From: CADCVQ01 sp038260305
GTDB taxonomy: Bacteria; Actinomycetota; Thermoleophilia; Solirubrobacterales; Solirubrobacteraceae
Direction of reading: 5' to 3'
Assembly: GCA_038260305.1 (NCBI GenBank)
Contig: JBBSNY010000017.1
Coordinates: 1 to 64,000 of the forward strand
Length of the DNA: 64,000 nt
Shown here: positions 16,365-25,670 of the stretch, in pieces
Layout: each line of letters opens with the position of its first letter
Position numbering within the stretch: position 1 is the first letter of the stretch
Notes under the pieces: generated by a model
What the model was told of the DNA's origin: nothing
The model's input: the letters and a program-made list of their open reading frames with translations, nothing else
Databases searched by the model: none
Program-made: the position numbers and the translations under genes

Positions 16365-17563
16365 CGCGGCCGCCTCGAGACGACGAGGTCGGGGGTGATC
16401 CCGTGACCGGGTCGGCCGTGCTGGGTGGTGCCGTCCTTCAGGCGCACGGCGAGGCGCAGGTCGTTCGGGTCGACGCTTGCGGGCAGCAGCAACGCGAACG
16501 TCCCGTTGACGCCCGGCGTCAGGACCCTCGGTGCGCCCGCTCCCGTAACCGTCACTCGGGTGATCGTGCCGGCGGCTCGGGCGACGCCGAGCAGCAGCGT
16601 GCGCGGCGGGCGGCGCTTGTAGTCCCAGCGATCGAATCCGCGCCGACCCGTCTGTCCCGGGCGCAGGCGCAGCGCCCGTGCCGCCCAGTCGAAGTTCGCG
16701 CGTCGCGCGATGCACGCCGTTGGCACGCTCGCACGACCGCCGCCGGCGCTCGTCGACGCCTTGAAGCGATCGGACGGCCCGCGCGCATCGGCGAGGTGCG
16801 CGCAGTACTGACGGGTGCCGAGCACGTAGCGATCCAGTCGCCAGGCGGGCGCGCCGTCGATGTCGGGGACGAGCCCGGGCCGCGCGCCCAGGTCGTGTCG
16901 CGTCACGCGTCCATTGGCCGCGGTGAGCTCGACGCGGGCGGCGCTGTCCTCCGGATAGCCGCGCAGCGCGACGACGAACGTGCCGCGCTCGCCGAGTCGC
17001 ACCGTGCGGGTGATCCCGCCGGCGACGAGCGCGACCCGTTTCGTCGACGCGCCCGCCACGCCGTAGACGATCGAGCGTGTCGCGCCCGGCGTCGGCGCCG
17101 ACACGATCCGGCTACCGAGCAGCAGGCCGCTCCCGCACGCGTCGACGACCGCCGCCGGGATCTGGCGGAAGACGCGATCCTGACCGACGATGCCGAAGAC
17201 CCCGCCGCGCATCTGGCCGACGGTCGTGCACGTCTGCCCGGTCTCGCTGTGGGTCAGGCGCAGCGCCCACGGTGGGCCGCCGGCCGGATCGACCGAGCGC
17301 GGAGCGGCGACGATCGTCGACCCCTCGACCGACGCCTGATCAGCGGGCACGACCGAGCGGTCGGGGGCCCGGATCACGCTGTTGCGCAGGGCGACCACCG
17401 TCGCTGTGGCGGTGGCCCCCGTCCCGAGCGCGACGACGAGCGAGAGCGCGATGCCGTGGCGCCAGCGGCGTCCGGGTGCGTCGGCGCGCCGCGTTGCCTC
17501 GCGCAGCTCCTCGCCGAAGCGGGCGAGACCCGGGAGGTCGCTGAAGTCGTCGCGTTCAGGCAC
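16361..17563 (-). CDS. Single-pass membrane protein, possible sigma-factor partner, DPxGGxxW modules
   Basis: This 400-aa protein has a cytoplasmic N-terminus of about 35 residues (MPERDDFSDLPGLARFGEEL...), one membrane helix (IALSLVVALGTGATATATVV, about 38-60) and a large outer region. The outer region carries DPAGGPPWALR...GQTCTTVGQM and a diverged DGAPAWRL...RQYCAHL copy. The layout and its position directly after an ECF sigma gene resemble an anti-sigma factor. There is no zinc-finger HxxxCxxC motif in the cytoplasmic part, so that role is only inferred. GTG 17563 has GGGAG/GGGGAG upstream and overlaps the sigma gene by 8 bases. Confidence 0.6.
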   Translation of the reverse strand: MPERDDFSDLPGLARFGEELREATRRADAPGRRWRHGIALSLVVALGTGATATATVVALRNSVIRAPDRSVVPADQASVEGSTIVAAPRSVDPAGGPPWALRLTHSETGQTCTTVGQMRGGVFGIVGQDRVFRQIPAAVVDACGSGLLLGSRIVSAPTPGATRSIVYGVAGASTKRVALVAGGITRTVRLGERGTFVVALRGYPEDSAARVELTAANGRVTRHDLGARPGLVPDIDGAPAWRLDRYVLGTRQYCAHLADARGPSDRFKASTSAGGGRASVPTACIARRANFDWAARALRLRPGQTGRRGFDRWDYKRRPPRTLLLGVARAAGTITRVTVTGAGAPRVLTPGVNGTFALLLPASVDPNDLRLAVRLKDGTTQHGRPGHGITPDLVVSRRPR

Positions 17564-18089
17564 AGCGCTCCCCTCCCGCCATGGCGACGGCGAGCGCGCG
17601 CAGCCCACGCGAGACCCGGGCGCGCGCCGTCTGCTCGCTGATGCCGAGCCGCGATGCGACGTCCTCGTAGGAGCACTCCTCGACGACGCGCAGCTGCAGC
17701 GCCGCACGATGCTCGGGCGACAGCGCGTCGAGCTCGTCGGCGACCTGAGCGCGCAGCTCGGCCGTCCCCGCCAGCTCGTCGATGCGCTCGAGCTCGGCGT
17801 CTGACAGCTGCGGCGGCTCGAGCCCCAGCCGCGACAGCGCCTTGCGCCGCACATGCGCGTGGCGCAGCCAGTCGCCATAGCGATGGCGGGCGATGGCGTA
17901 CAGCCAGGCGGTGGCCGCCTCGTCTCCGTCGCCGCGAAAGCTGCGGCGATCGGCGACGGCCGCCGCGAACGTCTCGGCCATCAGCTCGACCGCGACTTCC
18001 GCGTCATACGTGCGGCGCGCGAAGAACGCGACGAGCCGGCGCGCGTGGCAGGCGTAGAGATCGGAGATGTCGTCGGCATTCAGCGGCAA
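17556..18089 (-). CDS. ECF-type RNA polymerase sigma factor
   Basis: A 177-aa ECF sigma factor. Region 2 covers DISDLYACHARRLVAFFARR through ATAWLYAIARHRYGDWLRH (about residues 7-80). Region 4 is LDALSPEHRAALQLRVVEE plus the helix-turn-helix SYEDVASRLGISEQTARARV. TTG 18089 is the only usable start in the frame, because an in-frame stop lies seven codons upstream; a GGAG is 11-12 bases before it. It heads a three-gene operon with two related DPxGGxxW membrane proteins, which are its likely regulator and target. Confidence 0.88.
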   Translation of the reverse strand: MPLNADDISDLYACHARRLVAFFARRTYDAEVAVELMAETFAAAVADRRSFRGDGDEAATAWLYAIARHRYGDWLRHAHVRRKALSRLGLEPPQLSDAELERIDELAGTAELRAQVADELDALSPEHRAALQLRVVEECSYEDVASRLGISEQTARARVSRGLRALAVAMAGGERCA

Positions 18090-18197
18090 GAGATTCGGAC
18101 TCCATCACTACAGGAGTCATGGCGCCGAATCTGTGACCGCAGCCGGCGGGAAACCGTGGTCGGGGGCCTCCTCGCCGAGATCGCCTCTAAGCGGCGC

Positions 18198-19634
18198 TCA
18201 TACCTTCACCGTGCTCAACAGCCACAGCCCGAGGCTCGTGTAGCCGACCATCACGGCGAGCATCCAGTACTGCGATCGCGTCGCCGCGAGGCGGTCGCGG
18301 TAGGAGCTCAGCGCGCGGTCGTGCGCGAGGACGAGCCCGGCAACGTGACCGCCGACGAGCAGCGCCGTCTGGATGTACCAGATGCCCGCGGTCGAGATCA
18401 CCCCGTAGTCGACCCGCCAGTTGGCCGAACCGATGAGGTTCGAGCCGTTGCCGAGCGGATCGGAGACGAGGAAGCCCAACGCCTGCCCCTGGAAGACGAG
18501 CAGCGAGAGGTAGTGCGCCATCGCGTAGGCGAACGCGATCGGGACGAGCGTGTGAACGAAGCGCCGGTTCAGTCCACGGGCCAGTCCGCGATCGAGCTCG
18601 GACATCCCACGGATACCGAGCTGGTAGAGACCGGCGATGACCGCCACCGAAAGCGCCAGCCCGACGCTGCCGGCAAGCTCACCGGCCAGCGTGCCGCCCG
18701 CGCCGAGCGAGGCGGAAGCGTCGCCCAGCTTCGGAGCCAGCGCGGTCCAGACCTGTCCGTTGGAGAGCCCGTCGAACGTCGTCGAGCCGATGATCACGCA
18801 GAGCAACGCCACCGATCCCGGCCCCACACCGATCTGCGTCAGACCGCTCAGCGGAGCGCGGCGCAGTAGGCGATCGCCGCGTCGCACGAGCGGCGCCATC
18901 GCGGCGAACAGCCCGAAGTACAGGGCGAAGGCATCTGCGTGGGTCGTCCATGCCTCGATCCCGTAGCGGTACATGCCGGCGAGTTGCACGAGCGCGTAGG
19001 CGAGCGCGAGCGTGGCGAGCAGACGCGGATCGTCGCGGTTTGAGAGCACGAGCTCTACCCAGGCGAACACGAGGATTCCGCCGGCCGCCGGCCAGCGTCC
19101 CAGGCGGGCCGGGTAGGGCCGCGCCGTGCGTGCGAAGCCGATGCGGCCGGCGCCCCACGCGGCCATGCGCGCCGCCGCTCGCCACGGGCTGAGCGAGCCG
19201 AAGACGTTGCCGAAGATCGCGCTGACGGGCACGAGGCCGACCCAGAACGCGACGTAGATGAACGACGGTGCGAGGTTCGAGTAGGGCGCCGACTGCGTCC
19301 CCGCGAAGCCGGCATAGACGACGGTCGCGAACGCCGCCACGCCGATCGCGCCGGCGACGATGTCCGTGCCGCGAGGGATGCGCAGCCAGTCGCGCTCGGC
19401 GGCATGCTCGAGCCTCGGCGTCTGCCACAACGCGCCGAGCGCGACGAACGAGGCGACGAGCACGATCGCCGCCGCCCACGCGAACAGCCAGTCCGGCAGC
19501 GGCAGATCCGAGCGACCGACGAGCCCATGGGCCGCCGCGCTCGCGGGCAGCGCCGTGCCGACGAGGCTCGTGACGGCGGTCGCGAGCCCCATCCGCCACG
19601 CGACGGCGCGCGCGCCGTTCGAACTGTTAGACAT
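18198..19634 (-). CDS. Polytopic membrane protein of the actinobacterial 'fenitrothion hydrolase' type
   Basis: A 478-aa protein with about twelve hydrophobic segments. It opens with a signal-like helix and then AHGLVGRSDLPLPDWLFAW, a pattern I associate with actinobacterial proteins annotated, probably by distant similarity, as fenitrothion hydrolase (FedB). No hydrolase motif is visible. A terminal pair of helices ends YTSLGLWLLSTVKV. The true role is unknown; a transporter or membrane enzyme would fit. Start ATG 19634 has GGGAG 7 bases upstream. No linked operon partner on this strand. Confidence 0.55.
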   Translation of the reverse strand: MSNSSNGARAVAWRMGLATAVTSLVGTALPASAAAHGLVGRSDLPLPDWLFAWAAAIVLVASFVALGALWQTPRLEHAAERDWLRIPRGTDIVAGAIGVAAFATVVYAGFAGTQSAPYSNLAPSFIYVAFWVGLVPVSAIFGNVFGSLSPWRAAARMAAWGAGRIGFARTARPYPARLGRWPAAGGILVFAWVELVLSNRDDPRLLATLALAYALVQLAGMYRYGIEAWTTHADAFALYFGLFAAMAPLVRRGDRLLRRAPLSGLTQIGVGPGSVALLCVIIGSTTFDGLSNGQVWTALAPKLGDASASLGAGGTLAGELAGSVGLALSVAVIAGLYQLGIRGMSELDRGLARGLNRRFVHTLVPIAFAYAMAHYLSLLVFQGQALGFLVSDPLGNGSNLIGSANWRVDYGVISTAGIWYIQTALLVGGHVAGLVLAHDRALSSYRDRLAATRSQYWMLAVMVGYTSLGLWLLSTVKV

Positions 19635-19739
19635 GCATGCTCCCTGAGATCAGACGTTGCACGGCGACCCGGCGAGGCTGCCGGGTGAGCCGTCGTGGGC
19701 TTTCGAGAATCCCGGCGCGAGACCGCCGCGGCCGGTCAG

Positions 19740-20084
19740 CTAGGCAACGTGCCGCATCGCGGCGGGCGGCGGGCGAACCGCGAGCGACGAGGCGATCAGG
19801 CGCCCGCCGCGGGGCAGCGCACGGGGCGAGCGGCGCGCGGTCGACCGCGACGACGCGGGCCGGCGTCGGCGCGACGCGACGAACGCGGCGGCAAGTCGTG
19901 CGAGGCGCTCCTCGCCGACGTAGCGGCCGGCGACGAGCGGCACCGCGACGAGCAGAACGGGCAGCGCCAGCAGCACGTCGCTGTGGACGCCAATCAGCGT
20001 GAGGGCGGCGAGCCCGGCCGCGAGGAATGCCAGCGTGAGCAGGAGGTGTCGATCGCGACGCGGCATCGGCGGCCATCGTGACAT
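19740..20084 (-). CDS. Small membrane protein, unknown function
   Basis: A 114-aa frame with two adjacent hydrophobic helices (LLLTLAFLAAGLAALTLIG and VLLALPVLLVAVPLVAG, about residues 14-52), then GRYVGEERLARLAAAFVASR and a basic Arg/Ser/Pro-rich tail. The first part looks like a real small membrane protein; the tail could be high-GC read-out. ATG 20084 and ATG 20066 are both possible, neither with a clear ribosome-binding site. It lies upstream of the polytopic membrane protein on the same strand. Confidence 0.45.
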   Translation of the reverse strand: MSRWPPMPRRDRHLLLTLAFLAAGLAALTLIGVHSDVLLALPVLLVAVPLVAGRYVGEERLARLAAAFVASRRRRPASSRSTARRSPRALPRGGRLIASSLAVRPPPAAMRHVA

Positions 20085-20254
20085 GTGCCGCGCGCCTGCC
20101 GCAAGCGGCCTCGGGCGTGCCCGCTGGTGCTGGGCTGGGCTCGTCCGCGTCAGCGCCGGCGGACGCAGCGCGGCAGTGGCGGGGTCAGGCTGGCCGAATC
20201 TGCGACCGGGGGGAGGGCGCCGGCTCGACGCCGGCGCCTCCGGGCTCGTCCGCG

Positions 20255-21337
20255 CTACGGCTGGAAGACGATGCGCCCCGCGACCCGGCCGGCCTCGATG
20301 TCGGCGATCGACGCGTTGACGGTGTCCAGCGAGCGGGTCTCACGGATGACCGTCGTCTTGCCGGCCGCGTGCAGCTCGAAGACCTCGCGCAGCTCCTTGC
20401 GGGTGCCGACGATGGAGCCGACGATCGTGATCCCGTTCAGCACGGTCTGGAAGATCGGGATCGAGACGTCGTTGTCGGCCGGCAGCGCGACGAAGACGAG
20501 CGTCCCGCCGCGGCGCAGCGAACCGTAGGCCTGCTCGAACGCCTTCGGCGCGACGGCGAGCGCGATCGCCTGGTCGGCACCGCCGAGCGCCTGGATCGCC
20601 GCGACCGGATCCTCCTTGGCCGCGTTGATCGTGAACTCGGCGCCGAGCTCGCGGGCGAGATCGAGCTTGGAGTCGTGGATGTCGACGGCGATCACGCGGC
20701 CCCCGGCGATGGCGGCGTACTGGATCGCGAGGTGCCCGAGGCCACCGACGCCGAAGACGACGACGAGGTCGGACGAGCGGGTGCCCGCGACCTTGACCGC
20801 CTTGTACGTCGTTACGCCCGCACACGTCAGCGGCGCGGCGTCGAACGGATCGATCGCGTCCGGGACCTTCACGACGTAGCGGCCGAATGCCACGGCGTAC
20901 TCGCCGAACGCGCCGTCGATCGAGTAGCCCATGTTCTCCTGCGACTCGCAGAGCGTCTCCCAGCCCGACACGCAGTGATCGCAGGTCCCGCATGCGTAGC
21001 CCAGCCACGGCATCGCGACGCGGTCGCCGAGGGCGACCTCCGTGACGCCGGGCGCCACCTCGACGACGATGCCGACGCCCTCGTGGCCTGGCACGAACGG
21101 CGGCGTCGGCTTGACCGGCCAGTCGCCGTGTGCGGCGTGGATGTCGGTGTGGCACAGGCCCGATGCCTCGACCTTCACGCGGATCTGGCCGGCGGCGAGG
21201 GCGACGGCGGGAACCTCGTCGAGGCTCAGCGGGGCGTGGAACTCGTGCACGACCGCGGCGCGGTAGGTCGCGGGTCCGCTGGGGTTGGCGCTGTCGCTGT
21301 GGGTCGTCGTGGCGGCGTGCTCGGTGCTGATCGACAT
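20255..21337 (-). CDS. adhP: Zinc-dependent alcohol dehydrogenase
   Basis: A 360-aa medium-chain dehydrogenase oxidising primary alcohols with NAD+. The catalytic zinc site is visible as GLCHTDIH and the GHEGVG loop. The structural zinc cluster is CGTCDHCVSGWETLC. The Rossmann motif is VFGVGGLGHLA, followed by VIAVDIHDSKL with an Asp that favours NAD(H). Length and motif order match the AdhP/AdhA group. ATG 21337 was chosen because AGGAG lies 9 bases upstream. It is followed 117 bases upstream by an unrelated gene on the same strand. Confidence 0.92.
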   Translation of the reverse strand: MSISTEHAATTTHSDSANPSGPATYRAAVVHEFHAPLSLDEVPAVALAAGQIRVKVEASGLCHTDIHAAHGDWPVKPTPPFVPGHEGVGIVVEVAPGVTEVALGDRVAMPWLGYACGTCDHCVSGWETLCESQENMGYSIDGAFGEYAVAFGRYVVKVPDAIDPFDAAPLTCAGVTTYKAVKVAGTRSSDLVVVFGVGGLGHLAIQYAAIAGGRVIAVDIHDSKLDLARELGAEFTINAAKEDPVAAIQALGGADQAIALAVAPKAFEQAYGSLRRGGTLVFVALPADNDVSIPIFQTVLNGITIVGSIVGTRKELREVFELHAAGKTTVIRETRSLDTVNASIADIEAGRVAGRIVFQP

Positions 21338-21437
21338 GCTCAGGGCTCCTTGGGCAATGGATCGGATCGTTGCCTTGCAGCAGACCACCTGGGCCGTGCC
21401 GCGTCATCCGTAGCGCCGGCGGACCCGGCGCGGCGAA

Positions 21438-22574
21438 CTACGGTCGCCGGCGCGCGTCGATCCGCTCGGCGAGCTGGTGCAGCATGCTCAGCGAGGCGAC
21501 GGCGCCCTGGCCCCAGAACGCGTGCTGTGCGTCGCGCCCGGCGATCGCGTAGGCCCGATCGAGGTGCCACGCCATCGGGTCCCACGTCCCCGCTGCCTTG
21601 ACGTAGACGCCGCCTTCGTGGGTGTAGAGGACGAGGCGGTTGTGGCCGCGGCCCAGGAAGTGGCCCTCGTGCGTCGTGAGGTCAAAGCCCGCGACGGGCT
21701 CGGCGCCGACCGGGACTACCCGCGGCTCGTCGTCGCCGTAGCGCGCCATGCCGTCCTCGAGCTCGGTGAAGTACGCGCGCAGGGCGGCGGGGTCGGCGGG
21801 CGTGACGAGCCGCGTCACGGTCACGTATCCGCGCGTGAACAGCGGGCGACCGCGCGCGACGCCGGCGGCGACCTCGATCTCGAACGTCTGACCGGCCAGT
21901 CCGCCCGCCCGCAGCGGCGTGAAGCGCCCGATCTCGCTGGCGTAGTCGGGCCACGTCTCGGGGGCGGTGAGCGCGCTCAGCACACCGTCGACCGACGGCA
22001 TCCGGACCGCCGGATACGTGTGCCAGGTCTGGTCCTCGAGCGGTGCCGATTCCGGTGTCAGGTCGCCCAGGCGGGCGAGTGCCATCCGATGGGAGGGGTC
22101 GTAGGCAGCGCGCTCGTCGGCGGTCTCGAACGCGATCCCCCACCCACGGCGCGCGTCGTCCGCGTACGCGCCGGAGAACCAGCCGCCGATCAGGGCATCG
22201 CCGCCTTCGAGCAGCTGCTCGCGGCTGAGCATCCCGCGCCCGGAGGACGCCTCGTCGAATCGGTCGGCGCCGAAGGCATGGTGAAACGCCTTGAGATCGA
22301 CGATGTTCAGGCGGCGGTCGGGCTTCGTGCGATACCAGTAGGTCGTCAGGACGGCGAACGCGAGACGGAGGTCGTCGACGTCGCGATCGCCGTCCGGCCG
22401 CCGGTAGTAGGCGGCGTTGAGGAAGTCCGTGATCCACGGCGCCGCGGCGCGGGCGGCGATCGAGGAGCCGGTCATGCGCGCGACGACGCCCGCCCCTGAG
22501 GGCCGGGCCTCAGATCGGGGGATCGCTGTTGCGGTATTCGTCGGCCCTCGGTGGGGCTGGATGGAGTTCGTCAT
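21438..22574 (-). CDS. Conserved-looking protein of unknown function
   Basis: I do not recognise a domain. The 378-aa soluble protein (or 345 aa if it starts at ATG 22475, before the compact ITDFLNAAYYRRP segment) is rich in aromatic residues. Notable stretches are AFAVLTTYWYRTKPDRRLN, RRGWGIAFETADERAAYDP, ETWPDYASEIGRFTPLRAGG and TTHEGHFLGRGHNRLVLY. The C-terminal half, with several strand-like segments, could be a lipocalin or SRPBCC-like barrel. No signal peptide or membrane helix is seen. Neither start has a clear ribosome-binding site. Codon use is like that of its neighbours. Confidence 0.6.
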   Translation of the reverse strand: MTNSIQPHRGPTNTATAIPRSEARPSGAGVVARMTGSSIAARAAAPWITDFLNAAYYRRPDGDRDVDDLRLAFAVLTTYWYRTKPDRRLNIVDLKAFHHAFGADRFDEASSGRGMLSREQLLEGGDALIGGWFSGAYADDARRGWGIAFETADERAAYDPSHRMALARLGDLTPESAPLEDQTWHTYPAVRMPSVDGVLSALTAPETWPDYASEIGRFTPLRAGGLAGQTFEIEVAAGVARGRPLFTRGYVTVTRLVTPADPAALRAYFTELEDGMARYGDDEPRVVPVGAEPVAGFDLTTHEGHFLGRGHNRLVLYTHEGGVYVKAAGTWDPMAWHLDRAYAIAGRDAQHAFWGQGAVASLSMLHQLAERIDARRRP

Positions 22575-22687
22575 GGTGCGATGACGTTGCCAAGTCCGCC
22601 GCCGCTCGCCATCCGTTGCTCCCACGAGCCCCGATCCGCGCGAACTACGCACGCGCTCGCGGGTACGGGTTGCATCAGCCACCGACA

Positions 22688-23130
22688 TCAGCCACCGACG
22701 GCCGCGGCCACTCGCGCTCCGGTTGCGGCGGGGATCTCGGAACCCCTGAGCACCACCTTGAGCGCATCGGTGGTCGCGGCGTCGGCGAATGTGTCGTAGG
22801 CCGCCATCGTGTCTGCGAGCGCGTAGTGATGGGTGGCGCACAGCGACGGGTCGAGGCGTCCGCAGGCGATGAGCTTCATAAGCTGCGGGATCGTGGAGGT
22901 GTCGACGAGCCCCGTCGTGATCGTGACGTTGCGGATCCAGAGGCGTTCGAGGTGCAGTACCGCCGCGTGCCCGTGGACGCCGATGTTCGCGACGGGTCCA
23001 CCGGGGCGGATGAGGTCGGCGGCGAGCTCGAATGTCTGCGGCGTCCCCCGACGGCCTCGAAGGCGACGTCAACGCCGAGGCCGGTGAGGAGTGTCCCGGC
23101 CGCGTAGGCGTGGAGGGTCGCGAGCCCGGA
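22688..23130 (-). pseudogene. Broken zinc-type alcohol dehydrogenase (C-terminal half)
   Basis: The translated segment GTLLTGLGVDVAFEAVGG, followed in another frame by QTFELAADLIRPGGPVANIG and then by LVDTSTIPQLMKLIACGRL to the stop at 22688, is the C-terminal half of a medium-chain dehydrogenase. The frame changes at a run of five C (23045-23049), where one base gained or two lost would restore reading. The N-terminal catalytic half and both zinc sites are absent upstream. It is therefore a remnant rather than just a sequencing slip. It lies next to an intact AdhP-like gene but is a different subgroup. Confidence 0.75.
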
Positions 23131-23462
23131 GGCGGGGCGACAGCGGATGCGGCCGCGTTCGTGAGGCTCACCCGTCGCAACACCAGACGCTGCCTCACCC
23201 GCAGAGTGCCAGCGTCGCGGTTGCGCGCCAGTGCGCGTGGCGCGCCCTCGTCGGCACGGTTTGTTCATCCCGGGGTCGGCCATGCCGCCGTCGGCGGCTA
23301 CCTACGGTGCGCCGGAGGTAGGAGCGATCCAAGGGTGACGACGGACCGGCGAGACGACGAGGTCGTCTGCGGCCTCGCCGGGCGGCTCGCCATAGGGGGC
23401 GACCGCCCGTCAGCCGACCGTTACTGTGTTGCCCGTCGCACGGACGGGCGCGGCTGCGAGCG
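23131..23462. other. Intergenic region upstream of the GmrSD-type gene
   Basis: About 330 bases with no convincing gene. It marks the change from core genes to the accessory stretch ending at tRNA-Ala(CGC). A short CTACC/GGTAG inverted repeat lies near 23300. The promoter for the DUF262 gene is presumably here, but no clear -35/-10 pair stands out. Confidence 0.4.
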
Positions 23463-25670
23463 ATGGCGTATCAGACCCCGATCACGATCAAGAAGGCGCT
23501 GCAGCGCATTCACGCGCGCGATTACGTGCTACCGGCGATTCAGCGCGAGTTCGTGTGGCGTCCCGAGCAGATCTGTCAGCTGTTTGACAGCCTTCTGCGC
23601 GGCTATCCGATCGGCGCATTTCTGTTCTGGAACGTCACGCCCGCGCGATCTCGCGAGTTCGTGTTCTACGAGGTCATGGCCCGCTACCACGAGCGTGAAT
23701 GCCGTCATTGCGAGCGCTTGGCATTGCCCGAGCCCAGGGCGATCACGGCGATCCTCGACGGTCAGCAGCGCCTGACGTCGCTGAACATCGCGCTCAACGG
23801 ATCGCACGCCGCACGGCTGGCACGCAAGTGGCGCACGAGCGCCGACGCATACCCCGCCAAGGAGATGTTCCTCGATCTGTGCCACAGCGCCCCCGACGAC
23901 GAGCTCTCGATGCACTACCGCTTCGAGTTTCTTACGCCAGAGCGAGCCAAGTACGACAGCGGCAGTGAGACGCATTGGTTTCGCGTCCGCGATGTGATGG
24001 ATCTAGCGGCAGGGGCGATGCCGCTGCTGGGATACATCAGAAGCAGCGAGATCGTCGATGACGAACGCGTCGACCGCGCCCTCGCGAACCTTGACCGCCT
24101 GCGCCGTGCGGTCCACGACGATCTGGTCATCGCCTTTCACGAGGAGGACGACCAGGACCTCGACCGGGTGTTGAACATCTTCATCCGCGTCAACAGCGCG
24201 GGCAGCACGCTGTCCTCGTCAGATCTGCTGCTGAGCATCGCGACCGCTCAGTGGACTGACCGCGACGCGCGGGAAGCGATCACGCAGCTCGTCGACGCCC
24301 TCAACCAGACCGGGCAGGGCTTTCGCTTCGACAAGGACCTCGTGCTCAAGGCGGGCCTGGTGATGACCGACGCAGGCGGCATCAGTTTCAAGGTCATGAA
24401 CTTCAACCACGCCAACATGGCCCGCCTCGAAACCAGCTGGGAGCGCATCGAGAACGCCCTGAGGATCACGGCGCGCCTGCTCGCATCCTTCGGGCTCTCG
24501 CAGCGTACGCTGGCAGCCAACAGCGTGCTGATCCCGATCGCGGACTACCTCTACCAGCGCGGCACCAGCGAACGCTGGCTGAACGCCAAGGAGTTTCACG
24601 CCGACCGCCAAGCGATCCGCGGCTGGGTCGTGCGCAGCCTGCTCAAGGGCGGCGTCTGGGGCTCCGGCCTGGACACCCTGCTGCTGGCGATCCGCCGTGC
24701 GCAACGAGACGCCGGCCACGACCGGTTCCCCGTCGCCGCCATCGAGGCTGCGATGGCACGAGCAGGCAAGGCGCTGACGTTCTCCGCACAGGAGATCGAC
24801 GAGCTTCTCGACAGCCAATACGGCAAGCCACGTACGTTCGCGCTGCTCGCCCTGATGTACACGGGCATCGACGTCCGCAACGAGTTTCACGTCGACCATG
24901 TCTTCCCGAAATCCCGGTTCACGCCCGCCAGGCTCCGCGCGACGGGCGTACCGCAAGAGCGCGTCGACGAGTACCGCGCGCTCGTCAACGGCCTGACGAA
25001 CCTGCAGCTGCTCGAGGGCCCGATCAACACCAGCAAACAGGCCACGATGCCCGCCGACTGGGCGCGATCGGCCTTCGCCGACGACGACGCGATCGGTCTG
25101 TACCTCGCCGGCCACGACCTTCACGGCCTACCGGATGATCTCGGCACGTTCGTCGAGTTCTGCGCCGCACGACGCACACGCATGCAACGCCGGATACAGC
25201 AGGCCCTCGACCTCGACGCGCAACCACCGAGTACGGACCCGCCGCGAGCGGTCCCCTCGCCGGACGGCCTTCGCGCCCCTGCTGCGCAGACGATCGGGCC
25301 CGCGCACTCTGAGGAGCGCGCTCGCCTACACGAACTGCCCGCGGCGCAGACCGACGACCTTGACGAGGCAATCATCGGGCTGGTCCGCGACGCACCCGGC
25401 GAGCTCGGACCCGCGATGCCCGCGCACATCGTCTGGGGCAGCAACGGCCCCGCCACCAAACTGCGATACGCGCAGCACGCCGACTACGGTCGCTTCAGCC
25501 ACGTACAACACGCCGACCTGCGCCGACGAGTCGACGAACTCGTCGCCGCCGGACGACTTCGCCTGACCGACGATCCACGCGCTCTCACCATCGCGCCCGA
25601 CAACCCCCACGAGGGTCCGGCGGCCGGCGCCGCACCCGAAGCACCAGGCTCCCCCGGGTCCACTCCGTAG
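23463..25670 (+). CDS. GmrSD-type protein: DUF262 + DUF1524 (HNH-like) with extra C-terminal domain
   Basis: A 735-aa fused GmrS/GmrD-like protein, a family that includes type IV restriction enzymes attacking modified phage DNA. The DUF262 part shows YVLPAIQREFVWRPEQICQ and DGQQRLTSLNIAL (the nucleotide-hydrolysing DGQQR motif), residues about 20-110, and FIRVNSAGSTLSSSDLLLS. The DUF1524 nuclease motif is HVDHVFPKSRF (about residues 476-486), with a later GLTNLQLLEG and INTSKQ. After about residue 575 a Pro-rich linker leads to an extra C-terminal domain (DEAIIGLVRDAPGELGPAMP to RRRVDELVAAGRLRL) that looks like a winged-helix DNA-binding fold. ATG 23463 starts the conserved domain directly. 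Confidence 0.88.
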   Translation: MAYQTPITIKKALQRIHARDYVLPAIQREFVWRPEQICQLFDSLLRGYPIGAFLFWNVTPARSREFVFYEVMARYHERECRHCERLALPEPRAITAILDGQQRLTSLNIALNGSHAARLARKWRTSADAYPAKEMFLDLCHSAPDDELSMHYRFEFLTPERAKYDSGSETHWFRVRDVMDLAAGAMPLLGYIRSSEIVDDERVDRALANLDRLRRAVHDDLVIAFHEEDDQDLDRVLNIFIRVNSAGSTLSSSDLLLSIATAQWTDRDAREAITQLVDALNQTGQGFRFDKDLVLKAGLVMTDAGGISFKVMNFNHANMARLETSWERIENALRITARLLASFGLSQRTLAANSVLIPIADYLYQRGTSERWLNAKEFHADRQAIRGWVVRSLLKGGVWGSGLDTLLLAIRRAQRDAGHDRFPVAAIEAAMARAGKALTFSAQEIDELLDSQYGKPRTFALLALMYTGIDVRNEFHVDHVFPKSRFTPARLRATGVPQERVDEYRALVNGLTNLQLLEGPINTSKQATMPADWARSAFADDDAIGLYLAGHDLHGLPDDLGTFVEFCAARRTRMQRRIQQALDLDAQPPSTDPPRAVPSPDGLRAPAAQTIGPAHSEERARLHELPAAQTDDLDEAIIGLVRDAPGELGPAMPAHIVWGSNGPATKLRYAQHADYGRFSHVQHADLRRRVDELVAAGRLRLTDDPRALTIAPDNPHEGPAAGAAPEAPGSPGSTP

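Noticed and set aside
21438..23198. One 586-aa protein through 22574-23198
   Set aside because: The extra N-terminal part is low-complexity and overlaps the dehydrogenase remnant; the ordered protein starts at 22574 or 22475.
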